Assembly: GCF_030271255.1 (NCBI RefSeq)
Contig: NZ_JASJOM010000004.1
Coordinates: forward strand, 62,001 to 126,000
Reading direction: 5' to 3'
Length of the DNA stretch: 64,000 bases
Source: Peribacillus folii
GTDB taxonomy: Bacteria > Bacillota > Bacilli > Bacillales > DSM-1321
Shown here: positions 62,142 to 64,000 of the stretch, piece after piece
How positions within the stretch are numbered: the first letter of the stretch is position 1
How the letters are laid out: every line of letters begins with the position of its first letter
Position numbers and translations under genes: made by a program
Notes under the pieces: model-generated
Seen by the model: the letters and a program-made list of their open reading frames with translations, nothing else
Databases searched by the model: none
What the model was told of the DNA's origin: nothing

Positions 62142-62155
62142 TGTTAACGCTTTCA
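62142..62155 (-). promoter_or_regulatory. Consensus CcpA cre site upstream of livH
   Basis: Minus strand TGAAAGCGTTAACA matches TGWAANCGNTNWCA at all defined positions. It lies about 250 bp downstream of the sigma-54 promoter and 330 bp upstream of livH, a roadblock-type position, as known for cre sites of other Bacillus sigma-54 operons. Confidence 0.7.
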
Positions 62156-62406
62156 TTAATTTGATCTTTCATTGACTCCTGCTTCGTGACCCCAGATTTC
62201 CTTTTGGAGGAAAACGTTCATGGTGCCTCTTACCAAGTTGGAGGAATGCTGACTGGTACATTAAAAGAAAAGTGTGTTCCCGACTCCTCAGGTCTCACCT
62301 GGATGTCATCCTGTCTGTTCTTCACAAACAATCGCCAAGTTCCTTCCCTCCTTTCCCTGCAAACGTTCTCCAGAAACGGTCCGCAGATATATTTTCTTTT
62401 AAGAGT

Positions 62407-62421
62407 GCAAGTTCCGTGCCA
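62407..62421 (-). promoter_or_regulatory. Sigma-54 (SigL) promoter
   Basis: Minus strand TGGCAC (62421-62416), 5 bp, TTGC (62410-62407) followed by A. This is a perfect -24/-12 match to TGGCACNNNNNTTGCW. It points toward livH and lies 350 bp from the activator gene end. Confidence 0.72.
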
Positions 62422-62520
62422 GCAGTAAAAACACGATCAACTGGCTCCAACCCAGCAGGAAGAATTCATTATTGAATCGTAAAAATGAGAAGATTGGGGT
62501 TGAAAGGGGATGTCTATCAT

Positions 62521-62568
62521 TCAGTTTTGACTGAATATATCATTATTGAATTAAAAAAATGATATATT
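62521..62568. promoter_or_regulatory. Dyads upstream of the sigma-54 promoter, candidate activator-binding site
   Basis: TCAGTTTTGACTGA (62521-62534) and the 11-bp inverted repeat AATATATCATT / AATGATATATT (62534-62544 and 62558-62568). They lie 100-150 bp upstream of the -24 element, the usual distance for an enhancer-like site. Confidence 0.5.
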
Positions 62569-62734
62569 GTCATTAAATTATGGAGGAAAGAGAAAGGAGA
62601 TGGACACACGCCAAAAAGATGTTGAAATCGTCTCCCGTGCAAAACCTTTTGCCGTTTGACTGGATGACAAACCTTCACTACACCCCCTACACAGTGGAGT
62701 GTAAAGGAACCGTGATTCGACTGCAGTCAGTTTG

Positions 62735-62763
62735 AAGGGGATACCAATTAATGGCATCCCCTT
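62735..62763 (-). terminator. Hairpin after the sigma-54 activator gene
   Basis: AAGGGGAT / ATCCCCTT with an inner CC/GG pair and a 7-base loop, five bases past the stop codon. No T-run follows on the minus strand, so termination may be partial. Confidence 0.4.
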
Positions 62764-62767
62764 TGTC

Positions 62768-64000
62768 TTACTTATTTTTTTCACTGACCTTCAGTCGATA
62801 TTTTTTAAGCTTCCGGACGATTGTTGCCTGACTTGAATCGAGCGCTGCTGCAATTTCATATGTCGTTTGATATGTTTGGGCCGCTTTTGTCAACACTTCC
62901 TTTTCAGCTCTTTCCACTGCCGCTTTTAACGTTATCGAAGAGTTATAACTTGATAGGCCTCGGTTTTCCGGCTTATATTCTTCCGGTAGGTCGTCCATCG
63001 ATAACAATGAATGATCTGTCAGTACGACGAGCCTTTCTACAATATTTATCAATTCGCGGACATTTCCCGGCCAATCATGTTGAAAAAAATATTCTTTCAG
63101 CCGTGAATCTATTTCTTTCGAAAACTTATATTGTTCGTTCGCTTTTTTTAAAAACAGGTCAATCAATGCCAGAATATCTTCTCTTCTTTCCCTTAATGGG
63201 GGAATCGTGATCGGAATGACATTCAGCCTGTAAAAAAGATCTTCACGAAAATCACCCGCTTTGACCATTTCCGATAAATTGCGGTTCGTGGCTGCTATAA
63301 TGCGGACATCGATTTTCTTCGGCTTCGTACCGCCGATTCTTTGAATCTCCCTTTCCTGAATGGCCCGCAACAGCTTGACCTGCAATTGTAAGGGAAGCTC
63401 ACCGACTTCATCCAAAAACAAAATCCCGCTCTCTGCTAGCTCAAACATCCCTGGTTTCCCCTTTTGATTCGCTCCTGTAAAGGCACCGCCTTCATATCCA
63501 AAAAGCTCGGATTCCAATAAATCGGCTGGTATGGCCCCGCAATTTATTTTGATGAAGTCTCCTTTTTTGGATCGGATGCTCCGATTATAAATATTGCGGG
63601 CCAGGACATCTTTGCCTACACCCGTTTCTCCAAGGATAAGGACGGTCGCATCGATATCCGAAATTCTTTCGGCGATTTCATAAATCGTTTTCATCTTATC
63701 ACTGACAAAGACGACTCCATCCTTACTTGTTATTTTTCGCAGTTTTTCGATTTCCTGCTTATATTGATGATTCAATTCATTCGCCTTCGTCAATTCGTGC
63801 ATCAGTTCATTAAGATCTGATAAGTCCCTAATATTCGTTACAACCTGCTCGATCTCCCCAGCTTCATTAAAAACCGGGCTTCCGGTAATCAAGGTTTCTT
63901 TACCGGCAAAATTCTCCTGGACGACCGATACCGTCCGTCTCAGCTTGACAACCTTGTGCGTGACAGATGCATTCAGGATGCCGCGCTTAATCAGCTGGTC
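62768..64000 (-). CDS. Sigma-54-dependent transcriptional activator (PAS-AAA+-HTH; N-terminus outside the window)
   Basis: 410 residues visible. A PAS-like end (ITGSPVFNEAGEIEQVVTNI) and coiled linker precede the AAA+ domain: Walker A LGETGVGKDVLARNIY, GAFTGA loop in FGYEGGAFTGANQKGKPGMF, Walker B GILFLDEVGELPL, FREDLFYRLNVIPI, and HDWPGNVRELINIVERLVVL. A TyrR-like HTH ends it (TYEIAAALDSSQATIVRKLK). The frame stays open through the window edge. It resembles RocR/BkdR/PrdR-type activators of Firmicutes. Adjacent dyads and a consensus sigma-54 promoter indicate that it drives the liv-type transporter operon downstream. Confidence 0.93.
   Translation of the reverse strand, partial: DQLIKRGILNASVTHKVVKLRRTVSVVQENFAGKETLITGSPVFNEAGEIEQVVTNIRDLSDLNELMHELTKANELNHQYKQEIEKLRKITSKDGVVFVSDKMKTIYEIAERISDIDATVLILGETGVGKDVLARNIYNRSIRSKKGDFIKINCGAIPADLLESELFGYEGGAFTGANQKGKPGMFELAESGILFLDEVGELPLQLQVKLLRAIQEREIQRIGGTKPKKIDVRIIAATNRNLSEMVKAGDFREDLFYRLNVIPITIPPLRERREDILALIDLFLKKANEQYKFSKEIDSRLKEYFFQHDWPGNVRELINIVERLVVLTDHSLLSMDDLPEEYKPENRGLSSYNSSITLKAAVERAEKEVLTKAAQTYQTTYEIAAALDSSQATIVRKLKKYRLKVSEKNK

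Larger units (their letters stand above)
61814..62767. other. Long regulatory region between the sigma-54 activator and livH
   Basis: 954 bp with no supported gene. In minus-strand order it contains the activator's 3' hairpin (62735-62763), dyads (62521-62568), a sigma-54 promoter (62407-62421) and a cre site (62142-62155). Between 62230 and 62465 the minus strand has two consecutive open frames that read protein-like but are broken by stops; they may be gene debris. A 91-codon frame (61833-62108) has no ribosome site. Confidence 0.6.

Noticed and set aside
62599..62658. 19-codon plus-strand frame (MDTRQKDVEIVSRAKPFAV) behind a strong AAGGAG
   Set aside because: The ribosome-like site is good, but the frame is tiny, lies downstream of the dyads, and no plus-strand gene follows; possibly gene debris.
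1..64000. tRNA/rRNA genes, CRISPR arrays, IS elements, prophage genes and classical riboswitches
   Set aside because: Read for on both strands; no repeat-spacer arrays, transposase motifs, tRNA-like cloverleaf ends or recognisable aptamer cores were found.

Overview
The window looks like chromosome from a soil- or plant-associated, endospore-forming Bacillaceae bacterium of the Peribacillus/Bacillus simplex type. The reasons are its moderately low GC, strong AGGAGG ribosome sites with frequent GTG/TTG starts, two GerA-type spore germination operons, a B. subtilis-like cysJI/cysL locus, CcpA cre sites, and a Bacillus-style MurNAc recycling operon. I see no rRNA, tRNA, CRISPR array, insertion sequence or phage gene. 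Both ends cut genes: a biotin carboxylase at the left and a sigma-54 activator at the right.

Layout. 0-4 kb: a TetR-controlled acyl-CoA dehydrogenase / acyl-CoA ligase / biotin carboxylase operon, resembling the B. subtilis yng (leucine/isovalerate-type) set. 4-7.4 kb: a secreted FG-GAP-like protein and cytochrome bd oxidase (cydAB). 7.7-9.2 kb: a flavin amine oxidase. 9.4-16.9 kb: two complete germination receptor operons (A-B-C each) transcribed back to back. 17-21.8 kb: assimilatory sulfite reductase cysJI with divergent cysL. 22-35 kb: an aromatic catabolic island with a two-subunit Rieske ring-hydroxylating dioxygenase, dihydrodiol dehydrogenase, extradiol dioxygenase, alpha/beta hydrolase, aldehyde dehydrogenase, aspartate-dehydrogenase-like protein, ThDP enzyme, cupin, IclR regulator and MFS anion permease. 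35.7-41.8 kb: an amino-sugar-acid operon (amidohydrolase, DgaE-like lyase, DgaF-like aldolase, KDG-type kinase, GntR, GntP permease). 42-47.4 kb: a frameshifted acyl-CoA ligase, a MarR/MFS divergent pair, a Gfo/Idh oxidoreductase and a DUF1801-like protein. 47.7-57 kb: a GlcNAc PTS gene and a six-gene muropeptide recycling operon (murQ-murR-murP-mupG-nagZ-namZ). 57.3-61.8 kb: a five-gene branched-chain-amino-acid-type ABC transporter. 62-64 kb: a regulatory region with a consensus sigma-54 promoter, a dyad and a cre site, then the sigma-54 activator itself.

Together the genes describe a catabolically versatile sporeformer. The least characterised unit is the 22-35 kb aromatic island. It combines ring dihydroxylation and meta-cleavage with an unusual ThDP enzyme / ALDH / aspartate-dehydrogenase-like trio, and it lacks its own ferredoxin, ferredoxin reductase, hydratase and aldolase. 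Two other units merit attention: the mur operon combines the B. subtilis (NamZ/NagZ) and S. aureus (MupG) strategies, and the liv-type transporter appears to be under sigma-54 plus CcpA control.
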